Under the pieces are notes generated by a model. The model was not told the origin of the DNA, did no database searches, and saw nothing but the letters and a program-made list of their open reading frames with translations. The position numbers were made by a program, and so were the translations under genes. Below are positions 1 to 8,539 of a stretch of 64,000 bases of DNA, in pieces. How positions within the stretch are numbered: position 1 is the first letter of the stretch; each line of letters starts with the position of its first letter. Source of the DNA: JADJNW01 sp964526645 (GTDB taxonomy: Bacteria; Bacteroidota; Bacteroidia; Chitinophagales; Saprospiraceae); the NCBI GenBank assembly GCA_964526645.1, contig CAZGJN010000006.1, positions 62,001-126,000 on the forward strand. Direction: 5' to 3'.

Positions 1-446
1 GCAATGGAGTGCTGGCAGGTTACAATATTGATTCCATGAAAGTGCGGGTTTATGATGGCTCTATGCACCCAGTGGATTCCAAGCCAATTGCATTCGAATT
101 GTGTGCAAAAGAAGGTTTCCGAGTAGCGGCTAAGCAAGCCTCGCCGGTTCTTCTGGAGCCTATTATGAAACTCGAAGTTGTTACACCGGAAGAATATGTT
201 GGTCCTGTGATTGGCGATTTGAACCGCCGGCGGGGATTACCAAAAGGACAGGAAGGCCGCCCAGGGGGTGCCGTTGCGATCCAAGCGGAAGTGCCATTGG
301 CAGAGATGTTTGGTTATGTAACCCAATTGCGTACAATTACTTCCGGTCGTGCTAGTTCTTCCATGGAGTTTTCGCACTACGCACCTGCGCCGGCGAACAT
401 TGCACAGGATGTAATCGAAAAATCTAAAGGTACTGTAAAGGTTTAA
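1..446 (+). CDS. fusA: Elongation factor G, C-terminal part (cut by window edge)
   Basis: This is the last ~148 residues of translation elongation factor G, the GTPase that drives tRNA-mRNA translocation. The frame is open from the window edge and begins in the NGVLAGY stretch of domain IV. It runs through YVGPVIGDLNRRRG (domain V) and ends with the family-typical GRASSSMEFSHYAPAP. The GTPase domain lies outside the window. It precedes rpsJ by 81 nt on the same strand, the usual str/S10 junction. A GTG at position 9 is internal, not a start. Confidence 0.97.
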   Translation, partial: NGVLAGYNIDSMKVRVYDGSMHPVDSKPIAFELCAKEGFRVAAKQASPVLLEPIMKLEVVTPEEYVGPVIGDLNRRRGLPKGQEGRPGGAVAIQAEVPLAEMFGYVTQLRTITSGRASSSMEFSHYAPAPANIAQDVIEKSKGTVKV

Positions 447-527
447 GCGAATGCAGTTTGTAAAGGGTCGGAGGTGCTTTCAGGTACGTCCCAACTCAAC
501 AAACGCCCAAATATTTAAAAAATAGGC

Positions 528-836
528 ATGAATCAGAAAATCAGAATCAAACTTCGTTCTTATGACCACAACCTGGTTGATAAGTCAACGGAGAAAATCG
601 TTAAGACGGTGCGCAGTAGTGGTGCTGTCGTAACTGGTCCGATTCCGCTGCCCACCGAGAAAAAAATGTTCACTGTGCTCCGTTCTCCGCACGTCAACAA
701 AAAATCTCGTGAGCAGTTCCAGTTGCGTACCCACAAGCGCCTCATAGAGATTTACACGCCGACACAAAAAACAGTGGATGCTCTCTCAAAACTCGAGCTT
801 CCCAGTGGCGTGGATATTCAGGTTAAATTGACCTAA
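528..836 (+). CDS. rpsJ: 30S ribosomal protein S10 (uS10)
   Basis: A 102-residue protein of standard uS10 length. It belongs to the 30S head and in other bacteria also pairs with NusB in antitermination. Visible family features are the N-terminal QKIRIKLRSYDHNLVD and the loop region VNKKSREQFQLRTHKR. It is the first gene of the S10-type block, after fusA. The 131-nt spacer to rplC is longer than most spacers in the cluster. No clear promoter motif was found in that spacer. Confidence 0.98.
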   Translation: MNQKIRIKLRSYDHNLVDKSTEKIVKTVRSSGAVVTGPIPLPTEKKMFTVLRSPHVNKKSREQFQLRTHKRLIEIYTPTQKTVDALSKLELPSGVDIQVKLT

Positions 837-967
837 ATCTTTGTTGGAAAACTGATTTTTGGACTTTACGGATCGTGCTTTGCTTCTTTGTACTTGCTTT
901 TTGTAGTCACAATGAAGTAAAATAAAGCCCTGTCTGCTTGTCCATCTTCAAATAAAATATAATTCGG

Positions 968-1594
968 ATGAACGGATTAATTGGCAAAAAAGTCGGTATG
1001 ACAAATATTTTCGACGCTAAGGGTCGAAATGTTGCCTGTACAGTTATCGAGGTGGGCCCCTGCGTCGTTACCCAAGTCAAAACCGAAGATACAGATGGCT
1101 ACAATGCCCTACAGTTGGCATTTGGGGAATCGAAAATGAAAAATACACCCCGACCTCTGATCGGGCATTTTAAGCAAGCTGGTACCGGACCAAAAAGTAA
1201 GGTTGTAGAATTCAGAGATTTCAATCTCGTGCAAAAATCCCTCGGCGATATTGTGAAAGTTGATGAACTTTTTGCAGAGGGAGATAAATTGGATGCCGTC
1301 GGTACTTCCAAAGGAAAAGGTTTTCAGGGGGTTGTAAAACGCCACGGTTTCGGTGGCGTAGGTATGCAGACACACGGTCAGCACAACCGTTTGCGAGCGC
1401 CTGGTTCGGTTGGTGCTTCTTCCTTTCCCTCTAAGGTAGTGAAAGGGCTGCGTATGGCGGGGCGAGACGGTGGTACCCGCGTGAAAATCAAAAATTTGCA
1501 AGTGTTGAAAGTATTGGCAGATCGCAATCTTTTGCTGGTGAAAGGTGCAGTACCCGGGCATAAAGGTTCTATCGTTATATTGGAAAAGAAATAA
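968..1594 (+). CDS. rplC: 50S ribosomal protein L3 (uL3)
   Basis: A 208-residue uL3, an early-assembling 50S protein close to the peptidyl-transferase centre. The start GLIGKKVGMTNIF and the loop region GVVKRHGFGG...THGQHNRLRAPGSVG are diagnostic. The GQHN Gln methylated by PrmB in other bacteria is present. Length is normal, and rplD follows after 49 nt. The antisense frames here are shadows of this gene. Confidence 0.98.
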   Translation: MNGLIGKKVGMTNIFDAKGRNVACTVIEVGPCVVTQVKTEDTDGYNALQLAFGESKMKNTPRPLIGHFKQAGTGPKSKVVEFRDFNLVQKSLGDIVKVDELFAEGDKLDAVGTSKGKGFQGVVKRHGFGGVGMQTHGQHNRLRAPGSVGASSFPSKVVKGLRMAGRDGGTRVKIKNLQVLKVLADRNLLLVKGAVPGHKGSIVILEKK

Positions 1595-1643
1595 TAGTAT
1601 AAAATATTGACTACCAATAGGTAGATTTATAAATAAATTGAAA

Positions 1644-2270
1644 ATGAAATTCGAAGTTTTCAATATACAAGGCGAACAAACCGGTAGATCAGTTGATCTG
1701 CCAGATGATATTTTTGGGATAGAACCCAATGAACATGCGGTCTATCTGGCTGTGAAGCAATATTTGGCGAATCAGCGCCAGGGTACGCACAAAGCCAAAG
1801 AGCGTAGCGAAGTGTCAGGTTCTACCAGGAAGTTGCACCGCCAAAAGGGTACTGGAGGTTCTCGCAAGGGGGACATTAATAACCCTTTGTATCCGGGTGG
1901 TGGGCGCGTATTTGGTCCGAAACCTCGTGATTATAGGCAAAAGCTGAACAAAAAAGTAAGGCGACTGGCTCGAAAATCTGCTTTGTCCAGCAAGGCTAAA
2001 GCGGGTTCGATCCTGATTGTGGAGGACTTTTCTTTTGAATCGCCTAGAACAAAAGAGTTCATCAAAATCCTGAGCGCACTTAAAGTATCCGATAAGAAAA
2101 CACTTTTTGTAACGGCTGATTATGAAAAAGAAGTGCTTCTGTCGAGCCGGAACATGCCAAAAGCCAGCGTGATGCGCGCATCGGATTTGAATACCTATGC
2201 AATTCTTAACTCCAGCACTATTGTGCTATCAGAGGGTTGTATTGAAAAAATTAAAGAAACATTCGCCTGA
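1644..2270 (+). CDS. rplD: 50S ribosomal protein L4 (uL4)
   Basis: A 208-residue uL4, which lines the nascent-peptide exit tunnel and in other bacteria represses the S10 operon. The tunnel loop HRQKGTGGSRKG and GGGRVFGPKPRDY are visible. The frame also opens at a TTG six bases upstream, but the ATG at 1644 (MKFEVFNIQG) matches the family start and is chosen. The acidic-to-basic layout and length are normal. Confidence 0.97.
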   Translation: MKFEVFNIQGEQTGRSVDLPDDIFGIEPNEHAVYLAVKQYLANQRQGTHKAKERSEVSGSTRKLHRQKGTGGSRKGDINNPLYPGGGRVFGPKPRDYRQKLNKKVRRLARKSALSSKAKAGSILIVEDFSFESPRTKEFIKILSALKVSDKKTLFVTADYEKEVLLSSRNMPKASVMRASDLNTYAILNSSTIVLSEGCIEKIKETFA

Positions 2271-2300
2271 TTTGATTAGGTTGAATTCAATTTTATAAAA

Positions 2301-2597
2301 ATGGCAAAGACAATTCTTATCAAACCGATCATCACAGAAAAAGCAGACCGCCTGACGGAAAAGCTAAAGCAATACAGCTTTGTGGTCAATAAGGAAGCCA
2401 ATAAGATCGAAATAAAGAAGGCGGTTGAAAAACGCTACAATGTGGCGGTCGAATCGGTTAATACATTAATTATGCCTGCCAGTACAAAGAGCAGAATGAC
2501 ACGCACGGGCATCTTGCGTGGGCATGTTTCTTCGTTCAAGAAGGCAGTCGTCACTTTGTCAAAGGGAGAGGAAATAGATTTCTTCGGCGATATTTAA
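2301..2597 (+). CDS. rplW: 50S ribosomal protein L23 (uL23)
   Basis: A 98-residue uL23, located at the tunnel exit, where trigger factor and SRP dock. It shows the family start LIKPIITEKADRL and the beta-hairpin segment VESVNTLIMP...KSRMTRTGILRGH. It sits between rplD (30-nt spacer) and rplB (38-nt spacer), as in other bacteria. No odd features. Confidence 0.97.
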   Translation: MAKTILIKPIITEKADRLTEKLKQYSFVVNKEANKIEIKKAVEKRYNVAVESVNTLIMPASTKSRMTRTGILRGHVSSFKKAVVTLSKGEEIDFFGDI

Positions 2598-2635
2598 ATT
2601 ATTGGTTGCCATAGATAAACCGAAAATTTACAGCA

Positions 2636-3469
2636 ATGGCGGTTAAAAAATACAATCCGGTTACACCAGGTACTCGATTCCGAATCGGGAACACCTTCAC
2701 GGAAATCACAACAGATGAACCGGAAAAGAGCTTATTAGCTCCAATTAAAAAAAGTGGAGGACGGAATCATTCCGGCAAGCGCACTATGCGCCAGCGTGGG
2801 GGTGGTCACAAGCGCCGCTATCGTATCATTGATTTCAAAAGAGACAAAGATGGTATTGTGGCTATCGTAAAAAGTATCGAATACGATCCGAATCGCACGG
2901 GATATATTGCTTTGCTGGAATATGAAGATGGCGAGAAGCGCTACATTTTGGCACCGGAAGGGCTAAAAGTTGGCAGCAAGGTATTATCTGGAGAAGGTGC
3001 GCCACCAAATGTTGGTAATGCCTTGTTCTTGAGAGATGTACCACTGGGTGCTAATATCTTTGCGATTGAGATGCAGCCTGGCAAAGGTGCTGCGATTGCA
3101 AGGAGCGCAGGCACTTATGCAACGCTAACAGGCAGAGAAGGCAAGTACGGTATTGTAAAACTTCCATCAGGTGAGGTACGGCGTATTTTGCTGACATGCA
3201 AAGTTACTATGGGTGAAACTTCCAACCCGGATCATGGTCTGGTACAATTGGGCAAAGCTGGTAGGAAGCGGTGGTTGGGTATTCGCCCGCATGTACGTGG
3301 TGTCGCCATGAACCCTGTTGACCACCCTATGGGTGGTGGTGAAGGAAGGGCCTCTGGGGGGCATCCACGCTCGCGTACTGGCAAGATTGCTAAAGGTGCA
3401 AAAACGCGCAATAATAAGAAAGCTTCTTCTAAGCTGATTATTTCGAGAAGAAAATCGAAGGTTGATTAA
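2636..3469 (+). CDS. rplB: 50S ribosomal protein L2 (uL2)
   Basis: A 277-residue uL2, a 23S rRNA-binding protein needed for peptidyl-transferase centre assembly and subunit joining. It carries the family signature around VRGVAMNPVDHPMGGGEGR, whose His corresponds to the conserved functional histidine. The N-terminal KKSGGRNHSGKRTMRQRGGGHKRRYR is typical. Length is normal. It lies in the invariant rplW-rplB-rpsS order. Confidence 0.98.
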   Translation: MAVKKYNPVTPGTRFRIGNTFTEITTDEPEKSLLAPIKKSGGRNHSGKRTMRQRGGGHKRRYRIIDFKRDKDGIVAIVKSIEYDPNRTGYIALLEYEDGEKRYILAPEGLKVGSKVLSGEGAPPNVGNALFLRDVPLGANIFAIEMQPGKGAAIARSAGTYATLTGREGKYGIVKLPSGEVRRILLTCKVTMGETSNPDHGLVQLGKAGRKRWLGIRPHVRGVAMNPVDHPMGGGEGRASGGHPRSRTGKIAKGAKTRNNKKASSKLIISRRKSKVD

Positions 3470-3494
3470 TTCTTGCAAAACTTAGCATAAAACA

Positions 3495-3764
3495 ATGGCA
3501 AGATCAATTAAGAAAGGACCCTATGTGTTCAATAAGCTGCTGAAAAAAGTGCTTAAATCGAAAGAGTCCAATAAAAAGACGGTGATCAAGACTTGGTCAC
3601 GTGCGTCCATGATTATTCCCGACATGGTGGGTGAAACAATCGCTGTGCACAACGGCAAAACCCTCATTCCTGTATTTGTTACGGAAAACATGGTTGGGCA
3701 CAAATTGGGAGAATTCGCGCCTACTCGCAACTTTAAAGGACACTCAGGAAACAGAAAGAAATAA
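3495..3764 (+). CDS. rpsS: 30S ribosomal protein S19 (uS19)
   Basis: An 89-residue uS19 in the 30S head, contacting S13 and the A-site finger. The MARSIKKGPYV start and HKLGEFAPTRNFKGHSG tail region are diagnostic. It follows rplB by 25 nt. The 98-nt spacer to rplV contains a small perfect hairpin (AGTTGC/GCAACT, 3825-3845). Confidence 0.97.
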   Translation: MARSIKKGPYVFNKLLKKVLKSKESNKKTVIKTWSRASMIIPDMVGETIAVHNGKTLIPVFVTENMVGHKLGEFAPTRNFKGHSGNRKK

Positions 3765-3862
3765 ATTCAAAAGAGCAGCGGCTATGGAATGTTTTAGTCT
3801 TTCCAGTGCCGGTCTCAATTTTTTAGTTGCTATTTTAAAGCAACTTCAAACGAATCAACATA

Positions 3863-4267
3863 ATGGAAGCTGTAGCAAAACTGAAGAATGTTCCAATGTC
3901 GGCTCGCAAAATGCGATTGGTAGTGGATAATATTCGCGGTAAGCGGGTCACTGATGCATTGGATATATTGCGCTATACCAAAAAAGAAGCCAGTGAATGG
4001 CTGGAGAAGCTGGTTGTCTCAGCGATTGCCAATTGGGAATACAAACTAAATGGTAGGGAGAGTGCGGATGATTATGAGCTGGTTATCAAAACGGCTTTTG
4101 TGGATGAGGCGGGTATGCTCAAGCGGTTTCGTCCAGCGCCACACGGTAGGGCGCATCGTATCAGGAAACGGTCCAATCATGTGACGATTATCGTTGAAAA
4201 CAAGATAGCGTTACCTGACGAGAATGTGGATATAGAAGACGTGCAGGAGACTGAAACAGAAGAATAA
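3863..4267 (+). CDS. rplV: 50S ribosomal protein L22 (uL22) with acidic tail
   Basis: A 134-residue uL22; its beta-hairpin lines the exit tunnel at the macrolide-binding constriction. The core (KLKNVPMSARKMRLVVD...RFRPAPHGRAHRIRKR) is orthodox. The last ~20 residues (PDENVDIEDVQETETEE) form an acidic tail beyond the usual ~110-residue core. It is co-directional with rpsS and rpsC. Confidence 0.96.
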   Translation: MEAVAKLKNVPMSARKMRLVVDNIRGKRVTDALDILRYTKKEASEWLEKLVVSAIANWEYKLNGRESADDYELVIKTAFVDEAGMLKRFRPAPHGRAHRIRKRSNHVTIIVENKIALPDENVDIEDVQETETEE

Positions 4268-4354
4268 TTCAAATATGTGAAATACTGGGATCGGGAAATC
4301 AAGACGCCTTATTTCAGTTTTCTCATTTCATATTACAAATTTCGATTCTAAGTT

Positions 4355-5236
4355 ATGGGTCAAAAGACAAATCCGATAGGCAATCGTTTAGGTATTATCC
4401 GCGGCTGGGATTCCAACTGGTTTGGGGGTAAATCTAATGATTTTGCACAGAAAGTAGTGGAAGATGAAAACATCCGCACTTATCTGAATGCCCGTATCCA
4501 AAAAGGCGGTATTGCTCGTATTGTGATTGAGCGCACCCTGAAGCGCATCACGGTCACTATCCACACATCTCGTCCGGGTATTATTATCGGTAAAGGCGGG
4601 CAGGAAGTGGATCGTATCCGAGAGGAATTGAAAAAACTCACGGGGAAGGATATTCAAATCAATATCATTGAAATCCGCAAACCGGAATTGGATGCTAACA
4701 TAGTAGGGGAGACGATTGCCAAGCAGATAGAAGCACGTATCAATTATCGCCGTGCGATCAAAATGGCAATTCAATCTACGATGCGCGCCGGAGCTGAAGG
4801 GATCAAGGTTCGGATTTCCGGTCGTTTGGCTGGTTCTGATATGGCTCGCCGGGAAGAATACAAAGAGGGTAGAACCCCACTCCATACTTTCCGTGCAGAT
4901 ATTGATTATGCACTGAAAGAAGCACAGACGGTATATGGCAAGATTGGCATCAAGGTTTGGCTCTGCAAAGGCGAAGTACTGGGTAAACGCGATCTTTCGC
5001 CAAACGTTGGTGTAGGCAAAAAAGATAATAAGCCAAGAAGTGGCGATAATGATAGAGGCTTTGATAATAAAGGTGCTGGTGGTGACCGCAGAGACAGACG
5101 GGGCGGTGGTGACAATAGAGGCGGCGATCGCAGAGGTGGTGGTGGCGACCGTAGAGGAGGCGGCGATCGTAGAGGCGGCGGAGGCGTCGACCGTAGAGGC
5201 GGTGGTGGTGGCGGAAGAAATCAAAACAAAAATTAG
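4355..5236 (+). CDS. rpsC: 30S ribosomal protein S3 (uS3) with Gly/Arg/Asp-rich C-terminal extension
   Basis: uS3 lies at the mRNA entry channel of the 30S head. Residues 1 to ~215 are an orthodox S3 with the KH motif region RPGIIIGKGGQEVDRIREEL and RREEYKEGRTPLHTFRADID. Residues ~220-293 are a low-complexity tail of repeated DRRGGG/GDRRGG units, making the protein ~293 residues against the usual 210-240. The tail is encoded by imperfect GGCGGT/CGTAGAGG repeats. The long antisense Ser/Thr/Ala-rich frame opposite it is a by-product of this repeat composition. Confidence 0.96.
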   Translation: MGQKTNPIGNRLGIIRGWDSNWFGGKSNDFAQKVVEDENIRTYLNARIQKGGIARIVIERTLKRITVTIHTSRPGIIIGKGGQEVDRIREELKKLTGKDIQINIIEIRKPELDANIVGETIAKQIEARINYRRAIKMAIQSTMRAGAEGIKVRISGRLAGSDMARREEYKEGRTPLHTFRADIDYALKEAQTVYGKIGIKVWLCKGEVLGKRDLSPNVGVGKKDNKPRSGDNDRGFDNKGAGGDRRDRRGGGDNRGGDRRGGGGDRRGGGDRRGGGGVDRRGGGGGGRNQNKN

Positions 5237-5256
5237 GAAAAACTCAATAAAATGCC

Positions 5257-5287
5257 TTACCTTTGCCGGGCTTTACCGGAAAGGTAA
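5257..5287 (+). promoter_or_regulatory. Intergenic hairpin between rpsC and rplP
   Basis: TTACCTTTGCCGG (5257-5269) pairs with CCGGAAAGGTAA (5276-5287) with one bulged base and a 6-nt loop. No T-run follows, so it is not a standard terminator. It may be an mRNA processing, stability or protein-binding element inside the operon. A TACCTTTG match to the -7 motif sits inside the 5' arm, but no -33 element is seen. Confidence 0.55.
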
Positions 5288-5331
5288 TTCGCAAGGCGAT
5301 AAGGCTATTTTTCACTGTCAAATTTTGAGCA

Positions 5332-5751
5332 ATGTTACAGCCGAAGCGGACAAAATATCGCAAGCAGCAAAAGGGCAGAAATAAAGGAATTGCATACAAA
5401 GGAACAACTATATCCTTTGGTACATTTGCACTCAAATCAATGGATAGTGGTAGAATTACCAACCGCCAAATTGAGGCTGCTCGTATTGCAATGACTCGGT
5501 TTATGAAACGGGAAGGGAAGGTATGGATTCGTATTTTCCCGGATAAACCGATCACAGCCAAGCCACAGGAAGTGCGCATGGGTAAAGGTAAAGGTGCCCT
5601 GGACCACTATGTAGCACTGGTACAACCAGGAAGGATCATGTTTGAAATTGATGGCGTATCCTATGAAACTGCTGCTGAGGCACTCCGTTTGGCGGCGCAG
5701 AAATTACCAGTATTGACTAAAGTGGTGATACGACCGGATTTTGTTGTTTAA
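5332..5751 (+). CDS. rplP: 50S ribosomal protein L16 (uL16)
   Basis: A 139-residue uL16, placed near the A-site tRNA elbow and assembled late into the 50S. The start MLQPKRTKYRKQQKGRNKG and the segment RIFPDKPITAKPQEVRMGKG are diagnostic; the latter includes the Arg region hydroxylated by RoxA in some bacteria. It precedes rpmC by 22 nt. Length is standard. Confidence 0.98.
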   Translation: MLQPKRTKYRKQQKGRNKGIAYKGTTISFGTFALKSMDSGRITNRQIEAARIAMTRFMKREGKVWIRIFPDKPITAKPQEVRMGKGKGALDHYVALVQPGRIMFEIDGVSYETAAEALRLAAQKLPVLTKVVIRPDFVV

Positions 5752-5773
5752 TTAAAGTTGATTTTGATATATC

Positions 5774-6034
5774 ATGGCAACAAAAAAATATTTGGAACTA
5801 CAAGACTTTTCAGATGCTGACCTGGCAAACGAGTTGCAGCAGACAGAGTTACAGTATGAAAAACTAAAATTCGATCACGCAATCAAGGGATTGGAGAATC
5901 CGCTCTTGCTGCGTGAAGTACGCCGAGACATTGCACGCCTCAATACGGAAGTTCGTCGTCGCGAAATTGCTAACTTAACTCCAGAGGACTTGAAAAATAG
6001 ATCAAAAATTATGGCAAGACGCCGTCGTAAATAA
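5774..6034 (+). CDS. rpmC: 50S ribosomal protein L29 (uL29)
   Basis: An 86-residue uL29, a two-helix protein at the tunnel exit next to L23. The family helix-turn-helix (LANELQQTELQYEKLKFDHAI ... LREVRRDIARLNTEVRRRE) is clear. A short N-terminal segment and a basic C-terminal tail (KIMARRRRK) make it longer than the typical 60-70 residues. It sits in the usual rplP-rpmC-rpsQ order. Confidence 0.95.
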   Translation: MATKKYLELQDFSDADLANELQQTELQYEKLKFDHAIKGLENPLLLREVRRDIARLNTEVRRREIANLTPEDLKNRSKIMARRRRK

Positions 6035-6073
6035 TTCAAATATCTGCGCAATAAAAGATAAAACAGCGACAAC

Positions 6074-6337
6074 ATGATAGCTGAAGAAAGAAAAATCAGA
6101 AAGCAAAGAATAGGGGTAGTGACCAGCAACAAAATGAATAAGACGATTTCAGTAGCAGTAGAGCGGAGGCTGCAACACCCTATTTACGGAAAGTTTGTAA
6201 AAAAGACAAAGAAATTTATGGCTCACGATGAAAACAATGAGTGTAATATCGGTGATCTGGTAAGAATCATGGAAACGCGCCCCTTGAGCAAGCTCAAGCG
6301 CTGGCGTTTAGTTGAAATCATAGAAAGAGCCAAGTAA
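6074..6337 (+). CDS. rpsQ: 30S ribosomal protein S17 (uS17)
   Basis: An 87-residue uS17, a primary 16S rRNA binder. The OB-fold segments RKQRIGVVTSNKMNKTISV and HDENNECNIGDLVRIMETRPLSK are diagnostic. It lies 39 nt after rpmC and 91 nt before rplN. Length is standard. Confidence 0.97.
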   Translation: MIAEERKIRKQRIGVVTSNKMNKTISVAVERRLQHPIYGKFVKKTKKFMAHDENNECNIGDLVRIMETRPLSKLKRWRLVEIIERAK

Positions 6338-6428
6338 TTTACAACAGAAATGTGAAGTGCGAGTTGCTAAAAAATTCAGCCCTGGCATTTTAATATTGAA
6401 ATTTCATGTTTCAAATTCATAGAAAGTC

Positions 6429-6794
6429 ATGATACAGCAAGAAACAAGACTCAAGGTAGCGGATAATAGCGGTGCAAAAGAAGTGCTGTGCATCCGTGTT
6501 TTGGGGGGATCTAAACGCAGGTACGCTTCCATTGGTGACAAGATCGTTGTATCGGTGAAAGATGCTACACCAGGAGGCATCAAAAAAGGTTCCGTTTCCA
6601 AAGCGGTCGTTGTGAGAACGAAAAAAGAAATTCGTAGAAAAGACGGCTCTTACATTCGGTTTGATGACAACGCAGTGGTATTACTCAATAACCAAGACGA
6701 ACCCAGAGGGACACGTATTTTCGGACCCGTTGCAAGGGAATTGAGGGATAAGGATTATATGAGAATTGTTTCTTTAGCACCGGAAGTGCTTTAA
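6429..6794 (+). CDS. rplN: 50S ribosomal protein L14 (uL14)
   Basis: A 121-residue uL14, at the subunit interface and the docking site of the silencing factor RsfS. The start MIQQETRLKVADNSGAKEV and the C-terminal region RGTRIFGPVARELRDK are diagnostic. Length is normal and spacing to rplX is 22 nt. Confidence 0.98.
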   Translation: MIQQETRLKVADNSGAKEVLCIRVLGGSKRRYASIGDKIVVSVKDATPGGIKKGSVSKAVVVRTKKEIRRKDGSYIRFDDNAVVLLNNQDEPRGTRIFGPVARELRDKDYMRIVSLAPEVL

Positions 6795-6816
6795 CCTCTT
6801 AAATAGCTATCGAGAA

Positions 6817-7179
6817 ATGGCAACGAAGAAAACAGCGAAATCTCAACAAAAGCGCTTTGCCCCGAAGTTGAAGATTAAAAAAGGTGATCGTGTAGTAGTG
6901 ATTTCAGGCGATTACAAAGATATGAGCAAGGTACGCGAGGTGCTGGAGGTTTTTCCTGATAAAAATAGAGCAATCGTAGATCAGGTAAACATCGTAAAAA
7001 AACATTCCAAACCTACGCAGAATAACCCTGGAGGTATCTCGGAATTACCTGCACCGATTCATATCTCCAAACTGATGTTGGTAGATCCTAAAACAGGTGA
7101 GCCCACAAGGGTTGGGCGCAAAGAAGTAGATGGAAAGTTGGTTCGTTATTCTAAAAAATCAGGCGAAATTATTGGATGA
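6817..7179 (+). CDS. rplX: 50S ribosomal protein L24 (uL24)
   Basis: A 120-residue uL24, an assembly initiator of the 50S. The KOW motif KIKKGDRVVVISGDYKD is visible at residues ~18-34. A lysine-rich N-terminal stretch of ~15 residues makes it slightly longer than the usual ~105. Its stop overlaps the start of rplE (ATGA-type overlap at 7176-7179), suggesting translational coupling. Confidence 0.96.
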   Translation: MATKKTAKSQQKRFAPKLKIKKGDRVVVISGDYKDMSKVREVLEVFPDKNRAIVDQVNIVKKHSKPTQNNPGGISELPAPIHISKLMLVDPKTGEPTRVGRKEVDGKLVRYSKKSGEIIG

Positions 7180-7742
7180 TGAAATATATTCCAAGGCTCA
7201 AGGTAAAATATCAGGAAGAGGTTGTTCCGAAGCTTATGGAGCAATTCCAGTACAAATCTATCATGGAGGTACCTAGGATCGTGAAGGTCTGCCTCAACCA
7301 AGGGGTAGGTGCCGCTACGCAAGACAAAAAGTTAGTGGATAATGCCATGGCTGAAATGACCATGATTGCAGGGCAAAAAGCAGTAGCTACCAAAGCGAAA
7401 AAGTCTGTTTCTAACTTTAAGCTTCGGGAAGGCATGCCAATTGGCGTAAGAGTGACTTTGCGCAATGATCACATGTATGAATTCATTGATCGTCTTATTA
7501 CGGTGGCACTGCCGCGTGTACGGGATTTCAGGGGGATAAACGATAAAAGTTTTGATGGAAAAGGCAACTATTCCATGGGCGTTACAGAACATATTATTTT
7601 TCCGGAGATTGACCTCGATAAGGTAAGCAAGATCACAGGGATGGATATTACCTTTGTAACCACTGCCAAATCTGACAAGGAGGCCTTGGAATTGTTAAAA
7701 CTGATAGGTTTACCTTTCAGGAACCAGCAGCGTAGTAGTTAA
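7176..7742 (+). CDS. rplE: 50S ribosomal protein L5 (uL5)
   Basis: A 188-residue uL5, which binds 5S rRNA and bridges to the P-site tRNA. The segments MEVPRIVKVCLNQGVG and YSMGVTEHIIFPEID are diagnostic. Two consecutive ATGs (7176 and 7179) are possible starts; the first overlaps the rplX stop. Length is normal for the phylum. Confidence 0.97.
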   Translation: MMKYIPRLKVKYQEEVVPKLMEQFQYKSIMEVPRIVKVCLNQGVGAATQDKKLVDNAMAEMTMIAGQKAVATKAKKSVSNFKLREGMPIGVRVTLRNDHMYEFIDRLITVALPRVRDFRGINDKSFDGKGNYSMGVTEHIIFPEIDLDKVSKITGMDITFVTTAKSDKEALELLKLIGLPFRNQQRSS

Positions 7743-7775
7743 TTAAGTGTAAACATTTGATAATTAACAGTAAAA

Positions 7776-8045
7776 ATGGCTCGTAATTCAATTATAGCAA
7801 GAGAAAAAAAGCGGGAAAGACTGGTAGCGAAGTACAGTGAACTGCGTAAGAAGTTGAAAGAGGAAGGAAAGTGGGATGAACTGGATAAGCTGCCACGCAA
7901 TTCCAACCCCATTCGTCTGCATAATCGTTGTAAGCTGACGGGGCGCCCCAAGGGTTATATCCGGCACTTTGGTATTTGCCGGGTGAAATTCCGTGAAATG
8001 GCACTGGAGGGTAAAATCCCCGGTGTAACAAAAGGTAGTTGGTAA
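7776..8045 (+). CDS. rpsN: 30S ribosomal protein S14 (uS14), zinc-free form
   Basis: An 89-residue uS14 of the 30S head. The C-terminal region NRCKLTGRPKGYIRHFGICR is the family signature. It is the long form that lacks the CxxC...CxxC zinc ribbon of the short form; only two isolated Cys remain. It lies 33 nt after rplE and 65 nt before rpsH. Confidence 0.97.
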   Translation: MARNSIIAREKKRERLVAKYSELRKKLKEEGKWDELDKLPRNSNPIRLHNRCKLTGRPKGYIRHFGICRVKFREMALEGKIPGVTKGSW

Positions 8046-8110
8046 TCATTTTTCTACAAGCGGCAAGGTTCTTGTCTAAAAAGAAAACCAGCCGATGAAA
8101 TAAACATAAA

Positions 8111-8521
8111 ATGGCTGTTACAGATCCAATAGCAGATTATTTGACCAGAATTCGTAATGCGCAACAAGCAGGGCATCGCGTGGTCGAAATTCCGGCTTCC
8201 AATTTAAAAAAGCGCCTGACAGAGATTTTGTACGACAATGGCTTCATTCTGAAGTACAAATTTGATGAACAAGGAGGAAAAGGCAAGCAAGGCCTTATCA
8301 AAATCGCCTTGAAGTACGATCCAATTTCCAGACAACCCATCATCCGGGAGTTGCAAAGAATCAGCAAACCTGGTTTGCGCAAATTTTCTAAGTCAGATGA
8401 GTTGCCTAGAGTTATTAATGGACTTGGCATCGCTATCATTTCTACATCCAAAGGCGTAATGACAGACAAGCAAGCGAGAGCGGCAAACGTGGGTGGGGAA
8501 GTATTGTGCTATGTTTACTAA
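8111..8521 (+). CDS. rpsH: 30S ribosomal protein S8 (uS8)
   Basis: A 136-residue uS8, a primary 16S binder; in E. coli it represses the spc operon. The start TDPIADYLTRIRNAQ and the end GLGIAIISTSKGVMTDKQAR...GGEVLCYVY are diagnostic. Length is normal. Whether the S8-type feedback loop exists here cannot be told from the sequence alone. Confidence 0.98.
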   Translation: MAVTDPIADYLTRIRNAQQAGHRVVEIPASNLKKRLTEILYDNGFILKYKFDEQGGKGKQGLIKIALKYDPISRQPIIRELQRISKPGLRKFSKSDELPRVINGLGIAIISTSKGVMTDKQARAANVGGEVLCYVY

Positions 8522-8539
8522 TCTTAAATTGAAGCAAAA

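Noticed and set aside
1109..1729. 206-residue antisense frame opposite rplC/rplD
   Set aside because: It fully overlaps two unambiguous ribosomal genes and reads as non-protein-like sequence.
4388..5224. 278-residue antisense frame rich in Ser/Thr/Ala opposite rpsC
   Set aside because: It is produced by the GC-biased repeat in the S3 tail and by the codon pattern of a certain ribosomal gene on the other strand.
5258..5265. TACCTTTG as an internal promoter before rplP
   Set aside because: It lies in a hairpin arm and lacks any -33 element.
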